Shown here piece after piece: positions 1-7,518 of a DNA stretch of 33,830 nucleotides (positions are counted from its first letter, which is position 1; each line of letters starts with the position of its first letter). The translations under genes and the position numbers were made by a program. The notes beneath the pieces were generated by a model that did not search any database, was not told the origin of the DNA, and saw nothing but the letters and a program-made list of their open reading frames with translations. Source of the DNA: Bradyrhizobium manausense (GTDB lineage: Bacteria; Pseudomonadota; Alphaproteobacteria; Rhizobiales; Xanthobacteraceae); the NCBI RefSeq assembly GCF_018129685.1, contig NZ_JAFCLG010000034.1, forward strand, positions 1 through 33,830. The letters are read 5' to 3'.

Positions 1-28
1 ATCGTCATCGCGCTTTAGGTTGTTGTTT

Positions 29-77
29 GAGCATGATCTTTTCGGAAAACCGCTGCACACTTTTCCGGATCATGCTC
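29..77. repeat. Dispersed palindromic repeat, family A copy 1
   Basis: The outer arms GAGCATGATC (29-38) and GATCATGCTC (68-77) are perfect inverted repeats. Inner arms CGGAAAA (43-49) and TTTTCCG (61-67) extend the hairpin after a four-T bulge, around an 11-base loop. A second, degenerate copy lies at 21889-21934. From general knowledge, this type of element is dispersed in intergenic regions of Bradyrhizobium-like genomes; the AT-richer flank 1-28 may belong to it. It lies beyond the terminator of the peptidase gene. Its function is unknown. Confidence 0.8.
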
Positions 78-79
78 CG

Positions 80-118
80 AAAAGAAAAGACCCGTCCGGG
101 GGGACAACCGGACGGGTC
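80..118 (-). terminator. Rho-independent terminator of the sigma/anti-sigma/peptidase operon
   Basis: An 11-bp perfect stem, GACCCGTCCGG (89-99) with CCGGACGGGTC (108-118), encloses an 8-base loop. On the minus strand it is followed by TTTTCTTTT (88 down to 80). This polarity fits transcription coming from the peptidase gene, whose stop is about 160 bases upstream. Bases 119-279, between the gene and the hairpin, hold no reading frame I can support. Confidence 0.8.
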
Positions 119-279
119 GAGCCATATGGGCGCTTGGGGTGGATGGGCGCTCGCGCCTAATATGACTGATGGGGAGGGATGACCGCTCCCACATCATTTG
201 GTCGTGGCAGCGGGCTGAACGTTCAACGCGGGAGTTCGAATTCTTAACCTTTTGCCGCCGCGCGAAGTTGTCGCAGGCG

Positions 280-1962
280 CTATCGCGCCGCCGGCCTATC
301 CGCCTGAGAAATCGTGGATTTATCGCCCGCACTCGACAGCGAGGGCTGCTCGATCGCGCGGATGCCGGGGTCATCGCGACGCTTCTCCGCATCTTCACGT
401 TTAGTTGTACCGGACGCCGCCGCCACAGGCGTCGTACTATCGGCCGGAACGGCCATCACCGCCGCAAACGCGTCGGCCTCGCCATCGCCATAGAGATCGT
501 CACGCCCGGGTGAACCGAGATCGCGCGCGGTCTTCGTCAGCGTCATGCGAAGCGCTTCCGGCTTCAGGGTGTAATTGCGCTCGAGCAGCAGCGCCGCGAC
601 GCCGGAGACATAAGCCGCCGAGAACGAGGTGCCCGACGTCATCTGGTATTTGCCATCAGGCGCCGGCAGGAAGATGTCGACGCCAGGCGCGGCCAGCGCG
701 ATGTAATTGCCGCGGTTGGAGGCGGTGAACAGCCTGTCCTGCTGGTCGGTCGCGCTCACGGCAATCACATTGGGATTGGCGGCGGGATAGAGCGGTGGCG
801 ACTTCGCACCGGCGTTGCCGGCGGCCGCGATCAGCACCAAGCCGCGCTCGGCGCTCGCTGCGATCGCTCGCTCGATCACCGCGTCCTTCGGACCGGCGAA
901 GCTCATATTGACGATCTGGGCGCCATGCTCGGCAGCGTAGTTGAGCGAGCGCAGGATGATGTAGGACGAGCTCTCCGCACCGCCGGTGGTGCCGCCGAAG
1001 GCCCTGATGGCGATGATGCGCGCTTCGGGCGCGCTGCCCATCAGCTTGGCATGGGCCACGATGGCGCCCGCTACGCCGGTGCCATGGATGTGAGGCCCCT
1101 CGCTGCTGCCGAGCGCATCGAAATTGTCGGCAACGGAATTGGCGAGTTCGGGATGTTTTGCATCGATGCCGGAATCGATCACCGCAACCGTGACATTGGC
1201 GCCGTGCACCAGCGTGTGTGCCTGCGGCAGGCGCAACTTTGACAGCGCGTATTGAGCGGGATCGCCTTCAGTCGGGACCGCCGGCTTCTGATCCTGGAGC
1301 ACGTAGCGGAAGTTCGGCTGAAGCGAGCGCACGGTGCCGTCGGCGGCAAGCTCGCGCCGCACCGTCTCATAGGGTCGGCCGTCGGTGATCCGGAACAGGC
1401 CGACCGTGGCCCCGATCAGAGGGAAATTCTCCGAAGAGACACGCGTCAAGCCGTGGCGGCGAGCAAGCTCGTCGGCTTCGGTCACGGACAGCGCTGCGTC
1501 GATTTCGGCCACGAATTCGTTGGCGAAGGTGCGCGCGTTCAAGGCAACCGGCGTGCTGTCGCCCCGCCCCTTGCCGGCGCTCTTCTTTGCCGATTTGCCG
1601 GAGCCGTCGCCGCCGCCGTTCGGCTGCGTCAGGCACTCGCCATCGGCGTCGCGATAGGGGGCGGTGCAGGCCGGATAGAGGTTCGGCGAGTAGTGCGCAT
1701 AAGGCAGCACCGTCGTCGGCGCCAGCCGCGCCGAGATCCGTGCGGTCGTCCCCACACGGGGACCGCGGTCGACGCTCATCGCCCTGGCGGCGATGCCTGG
1801 AGAGATCGTTGGCGTGCGCGAGGGAAGGCTGATGGTCGGCGTGCGCATGATCGCCTGGGCGTGCGCCACCTCGATACCGAGACAGGCGGCGAGCAGGAGC
1901 GAGGCTCCGACCGACGAAGCATAGGCTCTTGCGCGTAACTTACTCTCGGACTTGCGCATCAT
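280..1962 (-). CDS. Secreted S8 family subtilisin-like serine peptidase
   Basis: This is a 560-residue subtilase. The start at 1962 (Met-Met-Arg-Lys) gives a basic N-terminus, a hydrophobic stretch and an AHAQA-type cleavage site, so export is likely. A Gly/Ser/Lys-rich linker follows (about residues 115-135), then a propeptide-like region (about 145-222). The catalytic domain shows the full triad: Asp263 in AVIDSGID, His293 in HIHGTG and Ser446 in SGTSFS, with the oxyanion Asn383 in AAAGN. The roughly 90 C-terminal residues are charged and low in complexity. The gene is third in an operon, 16 bases after the anti-sigma gene, and a terminator lies downstream. A frame continues 18 codons upstream of the chosen start into the anti-sigma gene but would spoil the signal peptide. 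The substrate is unknown; the context suggests a link with sigma-factor signalling. Confidence 0.9.
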   Translation of the reverse strand: MMRKSESKLRARAYASSVGASLLLAACLGIEVAHAQAIMRTPTISLPSRTPTISPGIAARAMSVDRGPRVGTTARISARLAPTTVLPYAHYSPNLYPACTAPYRDADGECLTQPNGGGDGSGKSAKKSAGKGRGDSTPVALNARTFANEFVAEIDAALSVTEADELARRHGLTRVSSENFPLIGATVGLFRITDGRPYETVRRELAADGTVRSLQPNFRYVLQDQKPAVPTEGDPAQYALSKLRLPQAHTLVHGANVTVAVIDSGIDAKHPELANSVADNFDALGSSEGPHIHGTGVAGAIVAHAKLMGSAPEARIIAIRAFGGTTGGAESSSYIILRSLNYAAEHGAQIVNMSFAGPKDAVIERAIAASAERGLVLIAAAGNAGAKSPPLYPAANPNVIAVSATDQQDRLFTASNRGNYIALAAPGVDIFLPAPDGKYQMTSGTSFSAAYVSGVAALLLERNYTLKPEALRMTLTKTARDLGSPGRDDLYGDGEADAFAAVMAVPADSTTPVAAASGTTKREDAEKRRDDPGIRAIEQPSLSSAGDKSTISQADRPAAR

Positions 1963-1978
1963 TGGTGCAGAGGCGCCT

Positions 1979-2671
1979 TCAGGGCGCCGCCACGGCGAGG
2001 TTGACAAACTTCTCACGCTGCATCCTGGCGAGCAGCGCAGTCAGCTCGTCCTGGCTCATCGCCTTGTCGAACTGCAGGCGGAACATGCCGCCCTTGGCAT
2101 CGCCGATGATCGAGGCCTGGTAGCCGTCGAGCAGCGCGGTGATGTCGGCGACGCGCGCCTCGGGCGTGAAGCGTACCAGCGCCCGCGACGGCGTAACCGC
2201 GCCAAGCTCGCGCGTGACCGGCGCGCCGGTCGAAAGCGATGCGGTCTGGAAGGTCGCAGGCTGGGTCTTCATCAAGACGGCGCCGATGATGCCGGCCTGG
2301 AGCAGCAGCGCGATTGCACCGAGGCTCGCCGACCAGGCCAGTGTGCGCGGCGACAGGCTGGAGAAGAAGGTGGCGATGCGCGCCGACAGCGGCAGCGAGC
2401 CGGTCGCCCGCGCGGGCTCAGCGTCGATCGCAGCGAACAGCTTCTGCATGGCGCGCGCCGACGGTGCACCCAGGCTCTCGTTGAGATGGATGGTCTCTTC
2501 GTATTCGCCGCGGATCGCCGCATATTGCCTGGCGAGTTCCGGATCGCTGGCGAGCGCTTCCTCGACGCGGCGGGCATCGCGCGCGTTCAGCGTGCCGGCG
2601 GCATGCCACGGCAGCAGCAACTCGATCTCACCGGGCTCTTGCTTCAGCATCTTCTTGCTCAAAGCCATCAT
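1979..2671 (-). CDS. Anti-sigma factor, single transmembrane span, propeptide-like periplasmic domain
   Basis: This is a 230-residue protein that probably binds and silences the ECF sigma factor encoded just upstream. Its ATG overlaps the sigma stop codon (ATGA), so the two genes are translationally coupled. The cytoplasmic part (about residues 1-105) contains the ELLLPWHAAGTL segment seen in many anti-sigma domains, but it lacks the HxxxCxxC zinc ligands. One membrane span lies at about 111-134. The C-terminal domain (about 164-230) alternates strands and helices: RALVRFTPEA, then ITALLDGY, GGMFRLQF, LTALLARMQ and a final NLAVAAP. This pattern resembles the subtilase propeptide (I9-like) fold. 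The assignment as an anti-sigma factor is firm from context; the propeptide resemblance is my reading and untested. Confidence 0.82.
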   Translation of the reverse strand: MMALSKKMLKQEPGEIELLLPWHAAGTLNARDARRVEEALASDPELARQYAAIRGEYEETIHLNESLGAPSARAMQKLFAAIDAEPARATGSLPLSARIATFFSSLSPRTLAWSASLGAIALLLQAGIIGAVLMKTQPATFQTASLSTGAPVTRELGAVTPSRALVRFTPEARVADITALLDGYQASIIGDAKGGMFRLQFDKAMSQDELTALLARMQREKFVNLAVAAP

Positions 2672-3237
2672 GGCCAGCCTCGCTCAATGCCGGCTGCCTT
2701 CAGCAGTTCGGCCAATTTCTTGCGCGCATAGAACAAGCGCGTCTTCACGGTGTTCTCCGGGATTCCGACGATTTCGGCCACTTCCTCCACGGACTTCTCG
2801 TGGTAGTAGACGAGGTCGACGATTTCCCGATGGTCTGGCGAGAGGCCCGTCAAGCACTCCCGCAACGCTTCACTAGTATCCTTCTTCTGCACCACCGTTT
2901 CGGGATCGTCGGATGAATCCTCGATCGCGTTGGCGGCTTCGTCGTCCAACTCAAAGTCCTTTCTGCGCCGGAGCGCGGACAGGGCCTTGAATCGGGTGAT
3001 TGCCAAAAGCCAGGTGGAAACGGCGGATCGGCCTTCGAACTTGCCGGCCTGACGCCAAACGTCCAGAAATACCTCGCTGATGAGGTCTTCCGCCGTCTGC
3101 TCGTCCCGCACGAGCCTGAGCCCGAACCTGTAAACCCGGACATGGTGCCGCCCGTACAGCACCTGCATGGCGAGCCGGTCACCTTGGGCGATCCTGGCGA
3201 TGAGGACCTCGTCCGTAGCCGCCTGTGTCACGCTCAA
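2668..3237 (-). CDS. ECF-family RNA polymerase sigma factor
   Basis: The 189-residue protein has only sigma regions 2 and 4. Region 2 (about residues 18-90) includes TAEDLISEVFLDVWR and the promoter-melting segment around STWLLAITRFKALSALRR. Region 4 (about 128-180) ends in a helix-turn-helix with VAEIVGIPENTVKTRLFYARKKL. The most upstream possible start is TTG at 3237; a GTG two codons later (3231) is an alternative, and no ATG lies nearby. It is the first gene of the operon with the anti-sigma factor and the subtilase. It differs from the EcfF-type sigma encoded at 6682-7227. The inducing signal cannot be read from the sequence. Autoregulation from the upstream intergenic region would be usual for this family. 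Confidence 0.92.
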   Translation of the reverse strand: MSVTQAATDEVLIARIAQGDRLAMQVLYGRHHVRVYRFGLRLVRDEQTAEDLISEVFLDVWRQAGKFEGRSAVSTWLLAITRFKALSALRRRKDFELDDEAANAIEDSSDDPETVVQKKDTSEALRECLTGLSPDHREIVDLVYYHEKSVEEVAEIVGIPENTVKTRLFYARKKLAELLKAAGIERGWP

Positions 3238-3316
3238 AGCCCGTCTCGCAAGATTGGTCGGGCCGATGTGGGGGACGGTTCGACGGTAGGGGTGAAATTC
3301 TTCAACTTACCGCACT

Positions 3317-3352
3317 CATACGGGGGTCTGTGTGATCTACCACACATACGGG
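3317..3352. promoter_or_regulatory. Direct repeats flanking an inverted repeat, between the sigma and diguanylate cyclase genes
   Basis: The octamer CATACGGG occurs at 3317-3324 and again at 3345-3352. Between them is the inverted repeat TGTGTG-atctac-CACACA (3329-3346). It lies about 80 bases upstream of the sigma start and about 320 bases upstream of the cyclase start. The arrangement looks like an operator or a pair of promoter elements for the minus-strand operon. No bound protein can be named. The rest of the 438-base intergenic region (3238-3675) shows nothing else I can support. Confidence 0.4.
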
Positions 3353-3675
3353 CCATTTCCTTGTCCCACCCGCGGTGATCGGCCATTCGGCAACAGGACG
3401 GTAGCATAATACGGAAACACTCTCTTGCAGTCTCGCGGTAAGCAAGCGCCGACGGGTCGATCCAGTGCGTCTATCACACGGCCTTGTGCACCATATGTCG
3501 CACGAGGCCGGATTTGGTCCGCGATATCGCCTGCGATGCCTAACTGACGGAAAAATTCCACGCCGCTCGAGGCCCTCACCCGCGCCGCGTCCCCCCGGAT
3601 TCGGTTCCAAAGGATACCAAACCTAAAGGCTTGCGACGTAGATTTTTTCGGCTGACATCCACCATTGGCGGGACC

Positions 3676-4833
3676 ATGAGCACGGCCGCGACGTCCTTTC
3701 CGGGGAGGAATGCCGCAGAGGTCGCGGATCTCGTCCTCACGCCCGAGGCCGCCACGCCCGAAGTGCTGGCACGCCGAACCCGGCAGCGCCGACAGATGTA
3801 TGTCGGCCAAGTCGCCAGCTATTCGCTCGGCGCCTTCGTGCTCCTGCTCTACGGCTATGACGGCGTCGTCCATGCCAACGTGCCGTCTCTGTTCTGGGTC
3901 GGCGGCCTCATGATCATTGGCATCTTCGTCGTGATGTCGGAGGCCGGCGTCGCCGACCGGCACAACGACCACTACCTCACCGTCTTCCAGATCTCGGCGC
4001 ATATGGCGCTGCAATTCGTGTTTCTGGTGTCGGTACCGACGATCGGGATCGCCTTCATCAGCGTGCTGTTCCTGATCTTTGCCTTCGGCACGCTGCGCAT
4101 GACCTCGACCCAGGCGATACTGACCTGGACGCTTGCGACCGTCGCGCTCGCGGCCGTATTCCTCGGCTCGGACCTGCCGATCGGGATGCCGGTTGCGACG
4201 CGGCTGCAGCGCACCGCCTCGATGCTCTGTTTCGTGCTGGTCATCGGCCAATGCGCCTTCCTCGGCCTGTTCGGCGCCACACTGCGCAAGGTGCTTTACC
4301 GGCGCAGCATCGAGCTGAAGGATGCCTATCGACGCATCGAGGAGCTCGCCGAGCTCGACGAACTGACCGGCTCCTATAACCGCCGCTGCATCATGCGACT
4401 ACTCGACGCGGAGATCGAAAAGTCGCGGCAGTCGGGTACGCCCTGCGCCATCGCGCTGATGGATCTCGACTGGTTCAAGCGCATCAACGACGCGCACGGC
4501 CATCCAGTCGGCGACGAGGTGCTGCGGACCTTCGCCATCACCATCTTCGCCAACATCCGACCCGATGACCGTTTCGGACGCTATGGCGGCGAGGAATTTC
4601 TGCTGCTGCTGCCTGGCACCGCAAGCGAGGCCGCCTCGCGCATGCTCGATCGGCTGCGCAGCATCGTCGCCGAGCTCGACTGGAGCGCATTCTCGCCCGG
4701 CATGCGCGTTACGATTTCCGCCGGCGTCGTGACGCTGCGCGATGCTGATACCGCCGACACATTTCTCGCGCGCGCCGACAGCGCGCTCTATTCCGCCAAG
4801 GCGCAAGGGCGCAACCGCATTGCAACGAGCTGA
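3676..4833 (+). CDS. Membrane-bound diguanylate cyclase (GGDEF domain)
   Basis: It is predicted to make cyclic di-GMP from two GTP. The 385-residue protein starts at ATG 3676, after a purine-rich GGCGGGA stretch. An N-terminal cytoplasmic segment is followed by about six membrane spans (about residues 45-205) and a short helical linker. The GGDEF domain then begins at ELDELTGSYNRR. The active-site signature is GGEEF (304-308), a functional variant. An RxxD inhibitory site, Arg-Pro-Asp-Asp at 295-298, lies exactly five residues before it, so feedback inhibition by the product is expected. The membrane part has no recognisable sensory domain. A DUF2336 gene follows 63 bases downstream in the same direction and may be co-transcribed. 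The 15 codons open before ATG 3676 (from GTG/ATG 3631) look non-coding. Confidence 0.93.
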   Translation: MSTAATSFPGRNAAEVADLVLTPEAATPEVLARRTRQRRQMYVGQVASYSLGAFVLLLYGYDGVVHANVPSLFWVGGLMIIGIFVVMSEAGVADRHNDHYLTVFQISAHMALQFVFLVSVPTIGIAFISVLFLIFAFGTLRMTSTQAILTWTLATVALAAVFLGSDLPIGMPVATRLQRTASMLCFVLVIGQCAFLGLFGATLRKVLYRRSIELKDAYRRIEELAELDELTGSYNRRCIMRLLDAEIEKSRQSGTPCAIALMDLDWFKRINDAHGHPVGDEVLRTFAITIFANIRPDDRFGRYGGEEFLLLLPGTASEAASRMLDRLRSIVAELDWSAFSPGMRVTISAGVVTLRDADTADTFLARADSALYSAKAQGRNRIATS

Positions 4834-4896
4834 CCAATCCGTTTACAGCCGGGGCGTGAGCGAACGCCACCGGACCGAACGCTCCAGGACTGGACT

Positions 4897-5997
4897 ATGA
4901 GATCAGAAACCGTCAAGTCATCCGAGAATCTCCTCGAGGAATTGCAGTCGGCACTCGCGCATGGCACCGTCGCGCGCCGGGTCGAGGCGCTGCGCCGCGT
5001 CACCGATCTCTTCATCAACAACGTCGTGGACTATTCCGACGATCACGTCCGGGTGTTCGACGACGTCTTTCAGTGCCTGATAGAGCAGATCGAGACCTCG
5101 GCGAAAGCGCTGCTCGCCGACCGCCTCGCGCCGGTCCCCGCTGCGCCGCCGCTGATCATCCGCACGCTTGCGCTCGACGATATCATCGAGATCGCCGGTC
5201 CCGTGTTGTCGAAATCGGAGCGGCTCGACGAGACGACCCTGATCGAGATTGCCCGCAGCAAGAGCCAGGCCCACCTCAAGGCGATCTCGCTGCGGCGGGC
5301 GCTGTCGGAGGCGCTGACCGACGTGCTGGTCACGCGCGGCAATGAAGACGTGGTGCAGTCGACCGTCAGCAATCCGGGCGCGAAGCTGTCCGAGGACAGC
5401 CTCACCGATCTCGTCACCCGCGCCGAGCGCGACGACGACCTTGCCACCTGCATCGGGCTGCGGCCCGACCTGCCGCGCCATCACTATCTGAAGCTCATCG
5501 CCAAGGCCTCCCTCAACGTGCGCAGGAAACTGGAGGCTGCCCATCCCGAACTCGCCGACGAAGTGTCGAGCGCGGTGCAGGAAGCGGCGCAACGGGTCCG
5601 TGCCGCCGCCATGACCCGGCAGACCGAGATGGCGCGCGCGCTCGTGAAGTCACTCTACGAGGATGGCCGCCTCACCGAGCTCCAGGTCGCGACGTTCGCC
5701 GAGCAAGGCAAGTTCGACGAAGCCAATGCCGGGCTTGCGGCCCTCGCCGGCGTTTCGGTCGAGACCGCCGAGAACATGATGATCGAGAGCCGCACCGAAG
5801 GCCTGATGATCCTCGCCAAGGTCGCCGGCATGCAATGGACGAGCGTGCGCGCGATCATTGCGATGCGCGAAAAGCTCTCGGGCGGCTCGCAGACCGATAT
5901 GCTGTCGCTGCGCGATGCCTACGAGGCCCTGCGCAGCTCCACTGCGCAGCAGGTATTGCGCTTCCATCGCATGCAGAACGCGACGTCGGCTGCTTGA
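4897..5997 (+). CDS. DUF2336 domain-containing protein
   Basis: The 366-residue, largely alpha-helical protein lacks a signal peptide and membrane spans, so it is probably cytoplasmic. The region from about residue 35 to 290 has the conserved helical repeats of the alphaproteobacterial family DUF2336, including segments such as LIEQIETSAKALLADRLAP and AISLRRALSEALTDVLVTRG. The family has no established biochemical activity. The start ATG at 4897 follows CCAGGACTGGACT, a plausible ribosome binding site. It lies 63 bases after the diguanylate cyclase gene, so a role linked to cyclic di-GMP or cell-cycle output is possible, but only by proximity. The gene ends inside a hairpin that separates it from the convergent osrA-like gene. 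Confidence 0.85.
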   Translation: MRSETVKSSENLLEELQSALAHGTVARRVEALRRVTDLFINNVVDYSDDHVRVFDDVFQCLIEQIETSAKALLADRLAPVPAAPPLIIRTLALDDIIEIAGPVLSKSERLDETTLIEIARSKSQAHLKAISLRRALSEALTDVLVTRGNEDVVQSTVSNPGAKLSEDSLTDLVTRAERDDDLATCIGLRPDLPRHHYLKLIAKASLNVRRKLEAAHPELADEVSSAVQEAAQRVRAAAMTRQTEMARALVKSLYEDGRLTELQVATFAEQGKFDEANAGLAALAGVSVETAENMMIESRTEGLMILAKVAGMQWTSVRAIIAMREKLSGGSQTDMLSLRDAYEALRSSTAQQVLRFHRMQNATSAA

Positions 5998-6025
5998 ACC
6001 GGCCACGGCTGCGGTCGGTTCAAGC
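5992..6025. terminator. Hairpin between convergent DUF2336 and osrA genes
   Basis: The perfect 10-bp arms GCTTGAACCG (5992-6001) and CGGTTCAAGC (6016-6025) can extend by three more pairs, including one wobble, leaving an 8-base loop. The left arm contains the DUF2336 stop codon. The position between convergent genes suggests a bidirectional terminator, although no T-tract follows on either strand. Confidence 0.5.
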
Positions 6026-6040
6026 CTCCGGCGATACGCC

Positions 6041-6679
6041 CTAGTAGCGCAGTACTCTCGAGCCCACTGCCGCACCGATCGCGGTCACGACCGCAGTCGC
6101 GATCGTGTACCAGGTCGCGACGAACAGCGGCGAGTCATCGGTGCAATGCGAGGCGTAGAGCGTGGCGGCGAGCCCGGCCGACAGCAGGCCGGCGAGCGCG
6201 CCGGCCAGCGCGGGCCGCGACGGCGCACCATGGCGCAGGCCGAACAATGCGCCCGCGAGCAGCGGCAGCGACATCGCAGGGATCGACAACATGCACCACC
6301 GCGAATTCTTGCCGACGAGCCGCATCGTCATCGGCATGGCCGGCGCCATCATCGCCTCGCTGCCGATCGCAACGGCAAGCAGTCCGACGGGCAGCAGCAG
6401 GAGCCAGCCCCAGCCGCGCATCAGGGCCTCGGGCCGCGACAGATGCAGGCTGATGACGATCGCGGGGATCGCAAGCGACAGCGTGACGGCGAATTTCGTG
6501 TCGAAGAACGGGTTATGCATCGCGGTCATCACGTCCGGCCGCACGCCCAGGAAGGTCGCGAAAATCAGGATCGAGAACGGTGCTGCGACCAGGAGGCCCA
6601 TGGTCAGCAGGCCGCCTACGCGCGGGGCGCGGTGGGCGTTGTCGGCTGCGAGCGTGCGAATGAGTTGATCGGTGTCCAT
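6041..6679 (-). CDS. osrA: Membrane anti-sigma factor, NrsF/OsrA type (DUF1109)
   Basis: This is a 212-residue polytopic membrane protein with about six hydrophobic spans (roughly residues 22-45, 63-82, 90-110, 130-148, 155-175 and 185-207). It belongs to the DUF1109/NrsF family of anti-sigma factors. From the literature as I remember it, B. japonicum OsrA inhibits EcfF and responds to reactive oxygen through cysteines 129 and 179. This protein has cysteines at exactly those positions (NSRWC129 and SHC179). The Caulobacter counterpart is NrsF, which controls SigF. The gene starts two bases after the ecfF stop codon, as expected for an operon and tight stoichiometry. Predicted role: hold the sigma factor at the inner membrane until oxidative signals release it. 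Confidence 0.9.
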   Translation of the reverse strand: MDTDQLIRTLAADNAHRAPRVGGLLTMGLLVAAPFSILIFATFLGVRPDVMTAMHNPFFDTKFAVTLSLAIPAIVISLHLSRPEALMRGWGWLLLLPVGLLAVAIGSEAMMAPAMPMTMRLVGKNSRWCMLSIPAMSLPLLAGALFGLRHGAPSRPALAGALAGLLSAGLAATLYASHCTDDSPLFVATWYTIATAVVTAIGAAVGSRVLRY

Positions 6680-6681
6680 AT

Positions 6682-7227
6682 CTAGTGGTCCCGTAGTTTG
6701 GCCGTCAGGGCCGCAAGCCCCCGGTGCAGCGCGACCCGCACCGCACCTTCGCTCATCGAAAACTTCGTCGCCGTGTCCTTGATCGAGGCGCTGTCGACCG
6801 CGATCGACTGCAACACGTCGCGCTGGCGCTGCGGCAGCGTGTTGAGCTGCGCCGTGACCTCGCCGGCCGAAGCCGTCTCCTGCAGCGCCTCGCCGGGCAG
6901 CGTCTCGGCGAAATCGTCGATGTTGACGAAGATGCGGCGGCCGCGCCGCCGCAGCGCATCGATCAGCTTGTTGCGCGCGATCGCGAACAGCCAGGGGGCG
7001 AAAGGCGCTTCGCTATCCCAGGTGTGCCGCTTCAGATGCACCGCCAACAAAATCTCCTGCACGATATCCTCAGCCTGATCGGGAGGCTGCCCGGCACGCG
7101 CCAAGCCGCGCCTCGCAGCAGCGCGCAACACCGGCGTGACCGCCCTCAACAGCCGATGATACGCCGCATCATCGCCTGCCATGGCCGACCGCATCAGGTC
7201 GGTCCATTCGTCTTCACGTCCGCGCAC
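6682..7227 (-). CDS. ecfF: ECF sigma factor, EcfF/SigF type
   Basis: The 181-residue protein has sigma region 2 (QAEDIVQEILLAVHLKRHTW and APWLFAIARNKLIDALRRR) and region 4 (LPQRQRDVLQSIAVDSASIK with MSEGAVRVALHRGL). Pairing with a DUF1109 anti-sigma gene places it with EcfF of B. japonicum and SigF of Caulobacter, which direct oxidative-stress responses including methionine sulfoxide reductase genes. None of those targets is in this window. The start is GTG at 7227: GAGGGG lies five bases upstream, and the nearby ATG is in another frame. A promoter matching the SigF/EcfF type lies just upstream, suggesting autoregulation. Confidence 0.92.
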   Translation of the reverse strand: MRGREDEWTDLMRSAMAGDDAAYHRLLRAVTPVLRAAARRGLARAGQPPDQAEDIVQEILLAVHLKRHTWDSEAPFAPWLFAIARNKLIDALRRRGRRIFVNIDDFAETLPGEALQETASAGEVTAQLNTLPQRQRDVLQSIAVDSASIKDTATKFSMSEGAVRVALHRGLAALTAKLRDH

Positions 7228-7246
7228 GCGCGCCCCTCACCATTGC

Positions 7247-7273
7247 AATTCGGCCGCTCTTTCAATTTGTTAC
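7247..7273 (-). promoter_or_regulatory. Candidate EcfF-dependent promoter of ecfF-osrA
   Basis: On the minus strand, GTAACA (7273 down to 7268) is followed after 15 bases by CGAATT (7252 down to 7247). This resembles the GTAAC / CGAA motif that I recall for Caulobacter SigF-type promoters. The -10 element lies about 20 bases before the GTG start, giving a very short leader that still contains the GAGGGG ribosome binding site. Confidence 0.55.
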
Positions 7274-7288
7274 ACCGCAGGCACCGCA

Positions 7289-7304
7289 ATCACGAATTCG
7301 TGAT
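7289..7304. promoter_or_regulatory. 16-bp perfect palindrome upstream of ecfF
   Basis: ATCACGAATTCGTGAT is a perfect 16-base palindrome. It ends about 16 bases upstream of the -35 element of the candidate ecfF promoter and about 215 bases before the divergent gene at 7519. It could be the operator of a dimeric regulator acting on either gene; no regulator can be named. Apart from this and the promoter, I see no gene in the 291-base intergenic region. Confidence 0.35.
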
Positions 7305-7518
7305 CTACGCCGGACCCTGCCCCGAAGCAGCCGCAGAAACCCCGTCAGGGCTCATAACACCGATCGGTTCCTGGCGCATCCGGCCGGTCGGTCGGTCCGG
7401 CCGGTTTGCCCCGTTTTTGCCCGGTGTGGCCCGAAGATTCCCATATTTTGCCCCGCTGTCGTCATGCAGCAGGGTCTCTGTTCGCTCCCGGGATGGGCGA
7501 ATTGGGGAGATCGTCAAC

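Noticed and set aside
15..398. Minus-strand open frame of 127 codons across the left edge
   Set aside because: It crosses the terminator hairpin and the palindromic repeat and overlaps the end of the peptidase gene; no family resemblance.
3337..4251. Long minus-strand open frame opposite the diguanylate cyclase gene
   Set aside because: It is antisense to a clear GGDEF gene and has the Arg/Gln/Asp-rich composition of a GC-rich shadow frame.
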